A DNA stretch of 32,517 nucleotides from an uncultured Uliginosibacterium sp. (GCA_945957295.1 CAMFLH010000021.1:1-32517); one strand, 5' to 3'. Shown: positions 17,159 through 25,751, numbered from the stretch's first letter. The notes: a model not told the origin generated them from the letters alone. Made by a program: numbers and translations.

Positions 17159-17650
17159 ATGCCCGATACGCCAGACTCCCCGCTCACCCACTTCAATGCG
17201 CGCGGCGAGGCGCACATGGTCGATATCGGCGCAAAGGGTGAAACCACCCGTGTTGCGCGCGTGCGCGGCCGGATCACGATGCAAGCCGAAACACTTGCCT
17301 TGATCCTGCGTGGCGACGCAAAAAAAGGCGACGTACTCGGCATCGCCCGCATTGCAGGCATCCAGGCATCCAAGCGCACGGCCGAGCTGATCCCGCTTTG
17401 CCACCCGATTCCACTGACGCGGGTTGCGGTGGATCTAAAGCCGGACACTGCCGCTTCGGCGGTTGACGTTGAAGTCACCGCGGAAACAGTGGGGCGCACC
17501 GGCGTCGAGATGGAAGCCCTGACCGCCGCCTCGGTCGCCCTGCTGACGATCTACGACATGTGCAAGGCGGTCGACCGCGGCATGCAGATCGAGGCGATCC
17601 GGCTCGTCGAAAAACTCGGCGGCAAATCCGGCCACTGGCAGGCTGACTGA
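17159..17650 (+). CDS. moaC: Cyclic pyranopterin monophosphate synthase MoaC
   Basis: Second enzyme of molybdenum-cofactor synthesis; with MoaA it forms cyclic pyranopterin monophosphate from GTP. 163 residues, the family length. Active-site segments are present: [10 protein letters not shown] with His82, [20 protein letters not shown] with Asp133, and CKAVDRG with Lys136. The C-terminal [10 protein letters not shown] is typical. The ATG at 17159 lacks an obvious ribosome site but gives the usual N-terminus ([16 protein letters not shown]). It is not in a moa cluster; its neighbours are a divergent protease and the downstream CYTH-CHAD gene 33 bp away. Confidence 0.96.
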   Translation: MPDTPDSPLTHFNARGEAHMVDIGAKGETTRVARVRGRITMQAETLALILRGDAKKGDVLGIARIAGIQASKRTAELIPLCHPIPLTRVAVDLKPDTAASAVDVEVTAETVGRTGVEMEALTAASVALLTIYDMCKAVDRGMQIEAIRLVEKLGGKSGHWQAD

Positions 17651-17683
17651 AACCTGGCCCCGCACGCGGAATTACCCAAGACA

Positions 17684-19189
17684 ATGAGCAAGGAAGTCGA
17701 ACTCAAACTCGCGCTGCCACCGGAGGCCCTGCCGGCGCTGCGCGCGCACCCGCTGATCGCCGCCGCACCGATCGAAGGCGCTGACGGCGTGCTGCTGAAC
17801 ACCTATTTCGATACACCGGGCCTCGAACTGCGCTCACGCAAGATCGCGGTCCGGATTCGCAAGGACGGCACGCGCTGGCTGCAAACGGTGAAATGCGCCG
17901 CTGCGTCGCTCGGCGGCCTGGCCAGTCGCCCCGAATGGGAGCAGGCATACCGCGATGATCGCTTCGACTTCAGCGCGGTCGACGCACCGGAAGTGCAGCA
18001 GCAGCTCGAAAGCGTACGCAGCCGGCTCGCACCGGTGTTCACGACGACCTTCGAACGCCAGACGCGGCGGCTGACGCCCGCACCGGGCATCGTGATCCTC
18101 GCCATGATCGACGAAGGCACGATCGAAGCCGGCGGCCGCAGCAGCCCGATTTGCGAGCTCGAACTCGAACTCGTCTGCGGCGACGGCAAGGACCTGTATG
18201 CGCTCGCCTGCCAGCTCGCCAGCGACCTGCCGCTGCGCCCGGAAGACGCCAGCAAGGCGCAGCGCGGCTACGAGCTCTACCAGAATCTGAAACCCGCCCC
18301 GCGGCGTGCGCGACCGGTGGCACTCACCACCAAGACCGAAGCACGTGAGGCTTTTCGCCTGCTCGCCTACGAACTGCTCGCGATGTGGCAGGCAAACGAA
18401 GCACTCGCGCTGCGCCTCGACGATCCGGAGTATGTACACCAGTCGCGCGTCGCATTGCGCCGCCTACGTACGCTGCTGGGGCTCTTCCGCGGCGCGCTGC
18501 CGAAGCCGTTCACCCAGGCATGGCGCGCCCGCTTCGCGGCGCTCGCCAACGGCTTGGGTGCCGCTCGCGATGCCGACGTCGTGCTGGATACCCTGCTCGC
18601 GCCGATCACCACGCAAGGCCCAGTGGGCACAGACATGCAACGCCTGGTGGCTGCACTCGAAGCGCGTCGCGATGCCGAGCGCGTATCGCTACGCCACGTC
18701 GAAGCGTCGGCTGATCGGGGTCGCGCCCAACTGGAATTCGCCGCAGCACTTCATGTGCTGAAACCCGACGCCGAGTTGCTGGTCGCCCATGTTGCGCGCG
18801 ACGCGATGAAGCGGGTGCGACGCGATGCGCGCGACAGCCTCGCCGAAGCCGCGGCCGGCGACGTGGCGCAGCTGCACCGCTTACGCATCGTGCTCAAGCG
18901 TCTACGTTACGGACTCGACTTCTTTGCCTCGCTGTGGCCGCAGAAAATCAGTGAGTACAGCCACGCACTCGCCGAACTGCAGGAAAGTCTCGGCGCGATC
19001 AACGACGCTGCAATGGGCAACCGTCTGCTGGGCGAAGTCGCCGGCGACGACCCCGGCCTTGCGGCGGCGCGCGCTTTCACCGCAGGCTGGCATGCGCCGC
19101 GCATCGCCCAATTGCGCGCGCGAGCGCTCACCGATGCCGACGCCCTACTCGGCAGCCCAGCCCCATGGAAGAAAGGCAGTGCCAAATGA
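17684..19189 (+). CDS. CYTH-CHAD domain protein (probable inorganic triphosphatase)
   Basis: A 501-residue fusion. The CYTH tunnel domain occupies about 1-205 and opens with the ExExK signature (Glu4, Glu6, Lys8), followed by the Arg/Lys/Glu residues expected for metal-triphosphate binding (TYFDTPGLELRSRKIAVRIR). E. coli YgiF, of the same architecture, hydrolyses inorganic triphosphate. The CHAD helical domain follows at about 220-495, with two copies of its His/Arg signature: VHQSRVALRRLRTLLGLFRG and LHRLRIVLKRLRYGLDFF. CHAD domains bind polyphosphate and target granules in several bacteria. The stop overlaps the next gene as ATGA, so it is probably translated together with the SixA-like phosphatase. 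Confidence 0.93.
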   Translation: MSKEVELKLALPPEALPALRAHPLIAAAPIEGADGVLLNTYFDTPGLELRSRKIAVRIRKDGTRWLQTVKCAAASLGGLASRPEWEQAYRDDRFDFSAVDAPEVQQQLESVRSRLAPVFTTTFERQTRRLTPAPGIVILAMIDEGTIEAGGRSSPICELELELVCGDGKDLYALACQLASDLPLRPEDASKAQRGYELYQNLKPAPRRARPVALTTKTEAREAFRLLAYELLAMWQANEALALRLDDPEYVHQSRVALRRLRTLLGLFRGALPKPFTQAWRARFAALANGLGAARDADVVLDTLLAPITTQGPVGTDMQRLVAALEARRDAERVSLRHVEASADRGRAQLEFAAALHVLKPDAELLVAHVARDAMKRVRRDARDSLAEAAAGDVAQLHRLRIVLKRLRYGLDFFASLWPQKISEYSHALAELQESLGAINDAAMGNRLLGEVAGDDPGLAAARAFTAGWHAPRIAQLRARALTDADALLGSPAPWKKGSAK

Positions 19190-19656
19190 GCGAATCAGGC
19201 GCGCTGGATCTGCTGCTGTGGCGCCACGCCGAAGCCGAAGACGGCTACCCGGACGCGCAGCGCAAGCTGACCGAACGCGGGCAGCGCCAGGCCGAACGCA
19301 TGGCCGCCTGGCTTAAGACCCACGCCCCGGATGAGTTGAAGATTGTCGTCAGCCCGGCCACCCGCACGCGCCAGACGGTCGCACCGTTGGGCCGCGAGCA
19401 CGTCATCAGCGCAGAGGTTGGCACCGATGCTGGCCCGGATGATGTACTGCGCGCCGCCGGCTGGCCCGATGCGCACGGCGCAGTCCTGATCGTGGGGCAC
19501 CAGCCGACACTCGGGCAGGTTGCGGCAGAGCTGCTCGGCCAGCCTGGCGGCGAACTCTCGTTCAAGAAAGGCGCGCTATGGTGGTTCCGGGTGCGCCAGC
19601 GCTACGGCGTGGCCGAGACCGTGTTGCGGGCGGTGATCCCGGCAGAGCTGACCTGA
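19186..19656 (+). CDS. sixA: SixA-like phosphohistidine phosphatase
   Basis: A small histidine-phosphatase-superfamily enzyme of 156 residues. E. coli SixA removes phosphate from phosphohistidine of HPt or PTSNtr proteins. Motifs: LLWRHAEAED with Arg13 and catalytic His14 (RHA as in SixA rather than RHG), SPATRTRQT around 56-64, and LIVGHQPTLG with His105. The domain is minimal, without the insertions of phosphoglycerate mutases, which fits SixA. The start at 19186 overlaps the upstream stop as ATGA and has GAAAGG before it; the frame is open to 19165 without support. The physiological substrate is unknown. Confidence 0.9.
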   Translation: MSESGALDLLLWRHAEAEDGYPDAQRKLTERGQRQAERMAAWLKTHAPDELKIVVSPATRTRQTVAPLGREHVISAEVGTDAGPDDVLRAAGWPDAHGAVLIVGHQPTLGQVAAELLGQPGGELSFKKGALWWFRVRQRYGVAETVLRAVIPAELT

Positions 19657-19740
19657 TCAGGGTCTTTGGCAGTTGATCGCCACGCGCGAGCGCACTGATG
19701 TAGCGACGATCGCAAACCGACACCACATTCGCCACAAATG

Positions 19741-19770
19741 AAAAAGGGCGCACCGAAGTGCGCCCTTTTT
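19741..19770. terminator. Bidirectional intrinsic terminator between sixA and DAHP synthase
   Basis: A 13-bp perfect stem AAAAAGGGCGCAC (19741-19753) with GTGCGCCCTTTTT (19758-19770) and loop CGAA. The A-tract and T-tract flanks make it functional on both strands, serving the convergent sixA and DAHP synthase genes. Confidence 0.95.
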
Positions 19771-19787
19771 TATCGCAGACTCGCCGC

Positions 19788-20867
19788 TTACTCGGTTGAG
19801 CGCGCAACACGGCGCTGGCGCACGGCAGCCGCCAGCGTTTCCAGTACGCCGAGGCTATCTTCCCAGCCAATGCACGCATCGGTGATGCTCTTGCCGTACT
19901 CAAGCGGCTTGCCTGGCACCAAGTCCTGGCGACCGTCCTTGATATGCGATTCAACCATCACGCCGATGATGCGGTCTTCGCCGGCAGCCATCTGGTCGGC
20001 AACGTCCTGCGCCACGACGATCTGGCGTTCGTACTTCTTGCTGCTGTTGGCATGCGAGAAGTCCACCATCACCTTCGCTGCGACGCTGGAGGCTGCCAGC
20101 TCCTTGCAGGCCGCATCAACGCTGGCTGCGTCGTAGTTGGTGGTCTTGCCGCCGCGCAGAATGACGTGGCAATCCTCGTTGCCGCCGGTCGACACAATCG
20201 CCGAATGGCCGGCCTTGGTCACCGACAGGAAGTGGTGCGGCGCGGCGGCCGCTTTGATCGCATCCACCGCGATCTTGACGTTGCCATCGGTGCCGTTCTT
20301 GAAGCCCACCGGGCACGACAGGCCGGAGGCCAGCTCACGGTGTACCTGCGACTCGGTAGTGCGAGCGCCGATCGCGCCCCACGAGATCAGATCTGCGATG
20401 TACTGCGGCGTGATCATGTCGAGGAACTCGGTCGCGCAGGGCAGGCCCATCTCGTTGATCTCCCACAGCAGCTCGCGGGCGATACGAATACCGTCGTTGA
20501 TGCGGAAGCTGCCGTCGAGCATCGGGTCGTTGATCAAACCCTTCCAGCCCACGGTGGTGCGCGGCTTCTCGAAGTACACACGCATCACGACGAGCAGATC
20601 TTCGTTCAGGCGGTCGGCCTCTGCCTTGAGGCGGCGGGCGTAGTCCTTGGCAGCTTCGGTGTCGTGAATCGAGCACGGACCGATCACCACCAGCAGGCGG
20701 TCGTCCTGGCCATGAAGGATGCGATGGATGCCGCTGCGTGCGTCGTACGCCGTCTGGGCCGCCTGCGGCGTGGCCGGAAACTCGCGCAGGACATGGGAGG
20801 GCGGCACCAGTTCCTTGATTTCTCGGATGCGGACGTCGTCGATGTGCAGGCGGGTTGAGGCGTTCAT
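19788..20867 (-). CDS. aroG: 3-deoxy-7-phosphoheptulonate (DAHP) synthase, class I
   Basis: First enzyme of the shikimate pathway, joining phosphoenolpyruvate and erythrose 4-phosphate; 359 residues. The AroF/G/H type is clear from VIGPCSIHD with the metal-ligand Cys65, YFEKPRTTVGWKG, SWGAIGARTTESQ, GFKNGTDGN and VMVDFSHANSSKK. Which aromatic amino acid inhibits it cannot be read with confidence, so the symbol is nominal. The ATG at 20867 follows GGAAA; an in-frame ATG at 20936 would add 23 residues not seen in the family. A TATAAT at 20954-20959 (minus) gives a leader of about 80 nt. It is divergent from the radical SAM gene. Confidence 0.95.
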   Translation of the reverse strand: MNASTRLHIDDVRIREIKELVPPSHVLREFPATPQAAQTAYDARSGIHRILHGQDDRLLVVIGPCSIHDTEAAKDYARRLKAEADRLNEDLLVVMRVYFEKPRTTVGWKGLINDPMLDGSFRINDGIRIARELLWEINEMGLPCATEFLDMITPQYIADLISWGAIGARTTESQVHRELASGLSCPVGFKNGTDGNVKIAVDAIKAAAAPHHFLSVTKAGHSAIVSTGGNEDCHVILRGGKTTNYDAASVDAACKELAASSVAAKVMVDFSHANSSKKYERQIVVAQDVADQMAAGEDRIIGVMVESHIKDGRQDLVPGKPLEYGKSITDACIGWEDSLGVLETLAAAVRQRRVARSTE

Positions 20868-20942
20868 AATTTCCGTTTCCAGGTCAGACGGCCGGGAGAT
20901 GGGTCGCGACAGCGTGCGCAATTTTTTTAACCACATCCCGAA

Positions 20943-20965
20943 TTGAGCGCACGATTATAGCTCAA
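20943..20965 (-). promoter_or_regulatory. DAHP synthase promoter -10 inside an inverted repeat
   Basis: A perfect TATAAT on the minus strand (20959-20954) lies 87 bp before the DAHP synthase start codon. It is bracketed by the inverted repeat TTGAGC (20943-20948) and GCTCAA (20960-20965), spaced by 11 bp, which could be a repressor site. The -35 region is poorly conserved. Confidence 0.5.
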
Positions 20966-20991
20966 CATTTTCTCGAACGCCGCAGCGCAAC

Positions 20992-22083
20992 ATGACGGAC
21001 GACACGCCCTACCCACCGCAACGCAGCCCAATACACGGGCGCGGTGCGGCGTCGCGCCCTGATGGCCGCTTCGAACAGTGGCAACGTGCGCGCTTCGACG
21101 ACGGTTGGACGGCCGAGGAAGAAGCCGCCCTCCCGAAGACCGAGCTGATCGTTGATACGACCAAGAGCGTGATCGTCGAGGCGCGCTCACCCGACATCCC
21201 GTTCGAACTCTCGATCAACCCTTACCGCGGCTGCGAGCACGGCTGCAGCTACTGCTTCGCGCGCCCCACTCACAGCTACCTTGGCTACTCGGCCGGCCTC
21301 GATTTTGAAACGAAGATCCTCTGGAAGCCGGACGCCCCAGAGATCCTTCGCCGTGAGCTCGCCCGCCCGCGCTACCGCTGCCGGCCGATTGCGCTGGGCA
21401 TCAACACCGACGCCTGGCAGCCGATCGAACGTAAGCTTGGACTCTCGCGGCGACTGCTTGAGGTGCTGTGCGAAACGCGCCACCCGGTGAGCATCGTCAC
21501 CAAGGGCGCGCTGATCGAGCGCGACGTAGATCTGCTGGCCGACATGGCGCGCGATTCCCTCGTGCAGGTGATGTTTTCGATCACCACGCTGGAACGCGAA
21601 CTCGCGCGCAGCATGGAACCTCGCGCAGCCACCCCTGCCCGCCGCCTCGAGGCAATGCGTACGCTGCATGAGGCCGGCGTGCCGGTCGGCGTGCTGTTCG
21701 CGCCACTGATCCCGGCCCTCAACGACCACGAGATGGAGGCGGTACTGCAAGCCAGCCAGCAAGCGGGGGCAAGCAGCGCGGGCTATGTTCTGCTGCGCCT
21801 ACCGCATGAACTGGGCGCGCTGTTTCCGGAATGGCTGCAGCAGCATGTGCCGGGTCGCGCCGAGCATGTGCTGAGCGTGCTGCGGCAGATGCACGGCGGC
21901 CAACTGTACGACAGTCGTTTCGGACAGCGCATGAAAGGCAGTGGTGTTTTCGCCGAGCTCTATCGCAAACGCTTCGCCCTTACCGTGGAGCACCTCGGTT
22001 TGAACCTTGAGCGCGAATCACTAAACTGTGTGGCGTTTCGCCCCCCGCGCGACGCGAGCCCGCAAGCCGACCTTTTCGACTAG
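20992..22083 (+). CDS. Radical SAM protein, PA0069 family
   Basis: A 363-residue radical SAM enzyme of the family often labelled PA0069 or Rv2578c-like, related to SplB. The cluster motif CEHGCSYC binds [4Fe-4S] through Cys81, Cys85 and Cys88 and sits in the family context INPYRGCEHGCSYCFARPTH. Other family segments are ALGINTDAWQPIERKL, SIVTKGALIERDVDLL and FAPLIPALNDHE. The C-terminal part (QRMKGSGVFAELYRKRF) matches the family end. The substrate is unknown. It starts only 125 bp from the divergent DAHP synthase, so the two share a control region. The hydrolase gene begins 89 bp downstream. Confidence 0.92.
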   Translation: MTDDTPYPPQRSPIHGRGAASRPDGRFEQWQRARFDDGWTAEEEAALPKTELIVDTTKSVIVEARSPDIPFELSINPYRGCEHGCSYCFARPTHSYLGYSAGLDFETKILWKPDAPEILRRELARPRYRCRPIALGINTDAWQPIERKLGLSRRLLEVLCETRHPVSIVTKGALIERDVDLLADMARDSLVQVMFSITTLERELARSMEPRAATPARRLEAMRTLHEAGVPVGVLFAPLIPALNDHEMEAVLQASQQAGASSAGYVLLRLPHELGALFPEWLQQHVPGRAEHVLSVLRQMHGGQLYDSRFGQRMKGSGVFAELYRKRFALTVEHLGLNLERESLNCVAFRPPRDASPQADLFD

Positions 22084-22172
22084 CACCCTCGGCTCGGTGG
22101 CGCCGACCGCCGGCTCAATGCCGACACAACATCGCAAAGCCGCCGCTTCGCGTCGACCGAAGGCCCGAACTG

Positions 22173-23411
22173 ATGCTCCGACCTCTCGTACTCGCCTTTC
22201 TTTGTTTGAGTTGCACCGCCTGCATGCCACGCATGTTCAACGAACTGCAGCGCAACGTGCGGGATCTCGAGAGCCTTGCTGGCCTCTACGGCGAGGTCAG
22301 TAGGGGCGCTGACGAAAGCGCGCCGATCATTGTCGCGGCGCTTGCCGGGACGGGCGCCGTTGAATCGGTGCTCAACTACACAGAGGCGGGCGCAAATGGT
22401 CGATTCCTGCTTCGGGTACAAGCCGGCCAGCGCTATCGGTTGGTGGCGTTTGCCGACCGTAATGGCAACCGGCGCCTAGATGCTGATGAGCCCTTCGGCC
22501 AACTCGATCGTATCGTTACGGCGCAGGGCGGGCGCAGTACCGGGCGCCTTGACTTCGCACTCGACAACGCCGCCTCGCTATCGGCCGCTGATCGTTCCGC
22601 GCTCGCCGGCCTCGCCGAGGTCAAGCGAATCGAGTTGCCGATCGCGCTAGGCGACGAAGTGGCATTGGACGACCCGGTGTTCTCACCCGACGGCGGCCGC
22701 AAAGGCCTATGGACACCAACCGACTTCCTGAGTGAAATCGGCGGCGGTATCTATTTCCTGCAGCCCTTCGACCCTAAGAAAACGCCGGTTCTCTTTGTGC
22801 ACGGCGCAGGGGGCAACCCACGCGAATTCGAATCATTGATCGCGGATCTGGATCGCGAACGCTTCCAACCATGGGTGTTCTACTACCCCTCCGGGCTGCG
22901 GCTCGGCACCGTCGTACAGTTGCTCGATGGCGTGATGACCAACCTGCGGCGTGAATACCCCTTTCAGCAGGTCATGGTGACCGCCCACAGCATGGGCGGT
23001 CTTGTCGCCATGAGCTATCTGAAGTTGCTTGCCGCGCGCGGCGATGGGCGCCAGGTGCCGCTGCTCGTCACACTGTCCACGCCGTGGCGCGGGCACGACG
23101 CCGCGGAGCTTGGCGTGAAGTACGCGCCAGTAGCGATTCCGTCGTGGATCGACATGCAGGTGGACAGCGACTTCCAGCGCGCTTTGTTCAACACGCCGAT
23201 GCCCGCGAACACTCGCTTCGGCCTGTTCTTCGGCTATCACGGCGATTCGAGCGACGGCACGATCAGCCTGGTGAGCCAGCTACGCCCCGAGGCGCAACTT
23301 CAAGCGCTGCGCGTGCTCGGCTTTGACGAAACCCACACTTCGATTCTGCATGCGAGCGCCGTCTCACAAGCTTGGCGCAGCCTTATTGAAACGGCGGCAC
23401 CCCAGCGTTGA
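22173..23411 (+). CDS. Lipoprotein-like alpha/beta hydrolase (lipase/PGAP1-like)
   Basis: A 412-residue secreted hydrolase. The hydrophobic leader with CLSCTAC suggests lipidation at Cys17 (TAC), although Cys at -3 is unusual for a lipobox. Residues 60-130 form an extra N-terminal domain with FADRNGNRRLDADEP, an EF-hand/dockerin-like calcium loop. The hydrolase domain starts near LFVHGAGGNPREFE (oxyanion loop), with nucleophile Ser273 in AHSMGG. A His in ETHTSILH near the C-terminus is the likely triad base; the acid is uncertain. The substrate is not evident; lipid or polyester are options. The stop codon lies in the loop of a hairpin. Confidence 0.85.
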   Translation: MLRPLVLAFLCLSCTACMPRMFNELQRNVRDLESLAGLYGEVSRGADESAPIIVAALAGTGAVESVLNYTEAGANGRFLLRVQAGQRYRLVAFADRNGNRRLDADEPFGQLDRIVTAQGGRSTGRLDFALDNAASLSAADRSALAGLAEVKRIELPIALGDEVALDDPVFSPDGGRKGLWTPTDFLSEIGGGIYFLQPFDPKKTPVLFVHGAGGNPREFESLIADLDRERFQPWVFYYPSGLRLGTVVQLLDGVMTNLRREYPFQQVMVTAHSMGGLVAMSYLKLLAARGDGRQVPLLVTLSTPWRGHDAAELGVKYAPVAIPSWIDMQVDSDFQRALFNTPMPANTRFGLFFGYHGDSSDGTISLVSQLRPEAQLQALRVLGFDETHTSILHASAVSQAWRSLIETAAPQR

Positions 23412-23426
23412 CGTTGCTGGGGCGCC
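23397..23426. terminator. Hairpin between convergent hydrolase and GDSL genes
   Basis: A 7-bp perfect stem CCCCAGC (23400-23406) and GCTGGGG (23416-23422), with outer GGC/GCC pairs (one mismatch between), encloses a loop containing the TGA stop of the hydrolase (23409-23411). It is not followed by a T-tract on either strand. Confidence 0.5.
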
Positions 23427-23432
23427 ACACGC

Positions 23433-24458
23433 TCACTTGCGCACGCGGTGCGAGCGGCGCGAGAAGCCCAGCATTGCAACACCCAGCACACTCAAGGCAA
23501 GCGCCGAGGGCTCGGGCACGACGGCGTCGTAAAGCCCATCGGCGATCAGCTCATGCCCGCGCGTAGTCGGGTGCTGCGCGTCCCAGAACAGATAGCTGTT
23601 CCATTCGGAAGGCGTCGCGGCACATGCGGTGAACAGGCAGGCTTGCGCAACATCGTCGAGACCTTCACCCGCGGCATTGCTGACAATCTTGTCGAGGAAG
23701 CCGTAGGTGTCAAAACGGATGACGCGCCCCGGCGCGGCAAGGTCGATCGAGTCCAGCACGCCATTCAGTGCGGTATTGAAGATGCCTGCCAGTGCGGAAG
23801 ATTGCGCAGCCACATCGGCACCCGCCGCGCGCGCCGACGGCGTTAGCCCCAGGTTAGGCATGCCGGCAACCAGCACATGCTGCGCACCGCCAAGAATCAG
23901 TTGCTGCGTAATGGTGCCAAGGTTGGTGACCGCCTCGGCAATCGCCGCGCCCAGCGTGGCCGGCGTCGCAAGCGGGTTGCTCGCGGCGGCAGAAAGATCG
24001 TTGGCACCACCCCAGACCACGTACAACGCGTGCGGATCGATCGGTGAAGTAGAAGTGTAGCGATCGACCTGGCTGCGCATGCCGGGCAGATTGGCCGCAT
24101 CGATGATGCCCTTCAGTACCGGATCGCTGGCGAGCGCTGGGTCATGCTTGGCAAGGTTGTCGTAGCCTGTCAGCGCACCGCCGGTCGCGTAGTCACGAAC
24201 TTGGGACGACGCGAGCCCGAGTCGGCCGGCGAGGTACTCCACCGCCACCTGCCCGTTGCTGAAGCGGCCACCCGGGTAGACGGTCGACGGGGGCAGGATG
24301 CCGCCGGTTGCTGCGGCGAAGTTGCCGTTATCCGACAGCGAATCGCCGAACACCACCATCTGGCTGAACAACGCCGAGGCGTGTGCCGGCAGCGGCACCG
24401 CCGCGATAAGGGATGCTGCCGCCAGCAGGGCACGCAGCAGGCCAGGTCTGCAAGTCAT
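23433..24458 (-). CDS. GDSL-family esterase/lipase with PEP-CTERM anchor
   Basis: A 341-residue secreted SGNH hydrolase. A signal peptide (about 1-28, ending AHASA) is followed by block I FGDSLSDNGN with nucleophile Ser40, the GGAND block, and the catalytic Asp/His block FWDAQHPTTRGHE. The C-terminus is a full PEP-CTERM tail: VPEP from residue 314, a hydrophobic helix (SALALSVLGVAMLGF) and a basic end RRSHRVRK. Such tails are processed by exosortase (EpsH/XrtA systems), which is not in this window. The start has GGAGA at good spacing. The hydrolase may act on exopolysaccharide esters or lipids; this is not determinable here. Confidence 0.93.
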   Translation of the reverse strand: MTCRPGLLRALLAAASLIAAVPLPAHASALFSQMVVFGDSLSDNGNFAAATGGILPPSTVYPGGRFSNGQVAVEYLAGRLGLASSQVRDYATGGALTGYDNLAKHDPALASDPVLKGIIDAANLPGMRSQVDRYTSTSPIDPHALYVVWGGANDLSAAASNPLATPATLGAAIAEAVTNLGTITQQLILGGAQHVLVAGMPNLGLTPSARAAGADVAAQSSALAGIFNTALNGVLDSIDLAAPGRVIRFDTYGFLDKIVSNAAGEGLDDVAQACLFTACAATPSEWNSYLFWDAQHPTTRGHELIADGLYDAVVPEPSALALSVLGVAMLGFSRRSHRVRK

Positions 24459-24560
24459 GACTGTTCTCCATCAACAAGGGGCCACGGCTCAAACCCGTTC
24501 CGCTGGTGGCTTCCGGGCTGCCGCTATGGAGAATGTAGACCTGCTACGACAGTCTTAAAG

Positions 24561-24593
24561 GCGACAGCGTCGTGTTTTCGCGACGTGTCGTGA
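24561..24593. promoter_or_regulatory. Tandem dyad repeat upstream of the GDSL esterase gene
   Basis: Two similar elements, GCGACAGCGTCGTG (24561-24574) and GCGACGTGTCGTGA (24580-24593), each an imperfect CGAC/GTCG dyad, start 19 bp apart. They lie upstream of a possible minus-strand promoter (TTTAAG, 16 bp, TACATT) for the esterase gene. The arrangement suggests two binding sites for one regulator; no regulator is identified. Confidence 0.35.
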
Positions 24594-24689
24594 CATGCTT
24601 ATCGGATAATGCCAAACGCATCGCCGAGAACGCCAAAGCAGGGCGTAGCGCACCGGAGTGGGGCTATCGAACGCGCGAACTTACGCGCG

Positions 24690-25751
24690 TCAGATCACCC
24701 AGTCTGGCACCCAGCGGCGCGGCTCACTGCCCGCAGCGTCAAAGACCGTGACGCTCTTCGGCAACAGCCACACCGCATCGCCGTTCGCCAGACCAAGTTG
24801 CTGGTGGCGCTCGCGCGAGAGTTCGACCTCGATCACTTCGGATTGATGGGTGAGTTCGACGCGCACGGCGGGGCCAATAGCCTGCACATGCGCGACTTCG
24901 GCTGCGATCGCGCCGGTTACCGATTCGCGCAGAATCTCGATATCGTGCGGCCGCACGAAGGCGGTTGCCTGCGAACTCGACTCACGCGCGACCTCGGCCC
25001 AGGGGCCATGCAGGCGGCTGTGGAACACGTTCACATTGCCGAGGAACTGATAGACGAAGGGCGTGGCCGGGTTGGAGTAGACCTCGTCCGGCGAACCGAC
25101 CTGTTCGATGCGGCCCTGGTTCATCACCACGACACGGTCGGCGACTTCCAGCGCCTCTTCCTGATCGTGCGTGACGAATACGCTGGAAATGTGCATCTCG
25201 TCGTGCAGGCGACGCAACCAGCGGCGCAGTTCCTTGCGCACCTGCGTGTCGAGCGCACCGAAGGGCTCGTCGAGCAGCAGCACGCGCGGCTCCACCGCCA
25301 GCGCACGGGCCAGCGCGATACGCTGGCGCTGGCCACCGGAGAGCTGGCTCGGGTAACGCTCGGCGAGCCAGTCGAGCTGCACCAGCTTCAGCAGGTCCAT
25401 CACCTTCTCTCGGATCTTCGCTTCCGATGGACGCTCGCCACGCGGCTTCACGCGCAGCCCGAAGGCCACGTTCTCGAACACCGTCATGTGGCGGAACAGC
25501 GCGTAGTGCTGGAAGACGAAACCGACCTGCCGCTCGCGCGTGTGCAGGTGCGTCGCTTCCTCGCCCGAGAGGGTGATCTGCCCCGCGTCGGCAACCTCCA
25601 TGCCGGCGATGATGCGCAGCAGCGTGGTCTTGCCGCAGCCCGATGGGCCGAGCAGCGCAACCAGTTCGCCCGTCGGGATCTCCAGCGAGATGTTGTCGAG
25701 CGCTACAAAGCTGCCAAAGCGCTTGCCGATGTTGCGAATGCCGATGCTCAT
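24690..25751 (-). CDS. cysA: Sulfate/thiosulfate ABC transporter ATP-binding protein CysA
   Basis: ATPase of the sulfate/thiosulfate importer, 353 residues. Walker [10 protein letters not shown] is at 35-43, signature LSGGQ at 137-141, Walker B LLLDEP at 158-163, and the switch His in [29 protein letters not shown] is the Q-loop region typical of CysA. The C-terminal TOBE-like part (about 240-353) has FVRPHDIEI, a CysA hallmark. The start overlaps the cysW stop by 4 bp. It is the last gene of the operon in this direction. Expression is likely under CysB control through the promoter before sbp. Confidence 0.96.
   Translation of the reverse strand: MSIGIRNIGKRFGSFVALDNISLEIPTGELVALLGPSGCGKTTLLRIIAGMEVADAGQITLSGEEATHLHTRERQVGFVFQHYALFRHMTVFENVAFGLRVKPRGERPSEAKIREKVMDLLKLVQLDWLAERYPSQLSGGQRQRIALARALAVEPRVLLLDEPFGALDTQVRKELRRWLRRLHDEMHISSVFVTHDQEEALEVADRVVVMNQGRIEQVGSPDEVYSNPATPFVYQFLGNVNVFHSRLHGPWAEVARESSSQATAFVRPHDIEILRESVTGAIAAEVAHVQAIGPAVRVELTHQSEVIEVELSRERHQQLGLANGDAVWLLPKSVTVFDAAGSEPRRWVPDWVI

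Noticed and set aside
20868-20936. N-terminal extension of DAHP synthase, or a leader peptide, starting at 20936
   Set aside because: The frame is continuous with the enzyme, has no ribosome site, and lacks a run of Phe, Tyr or Trp codons or an attenuator hairpin.
24459-24640. Sigma-54 promoter for the PEP-CTERM gene
   Set aside because: A TGGCAT on the minus strand near 24610 lacks a correctly spaced GC element (GG-N10-GC fails).
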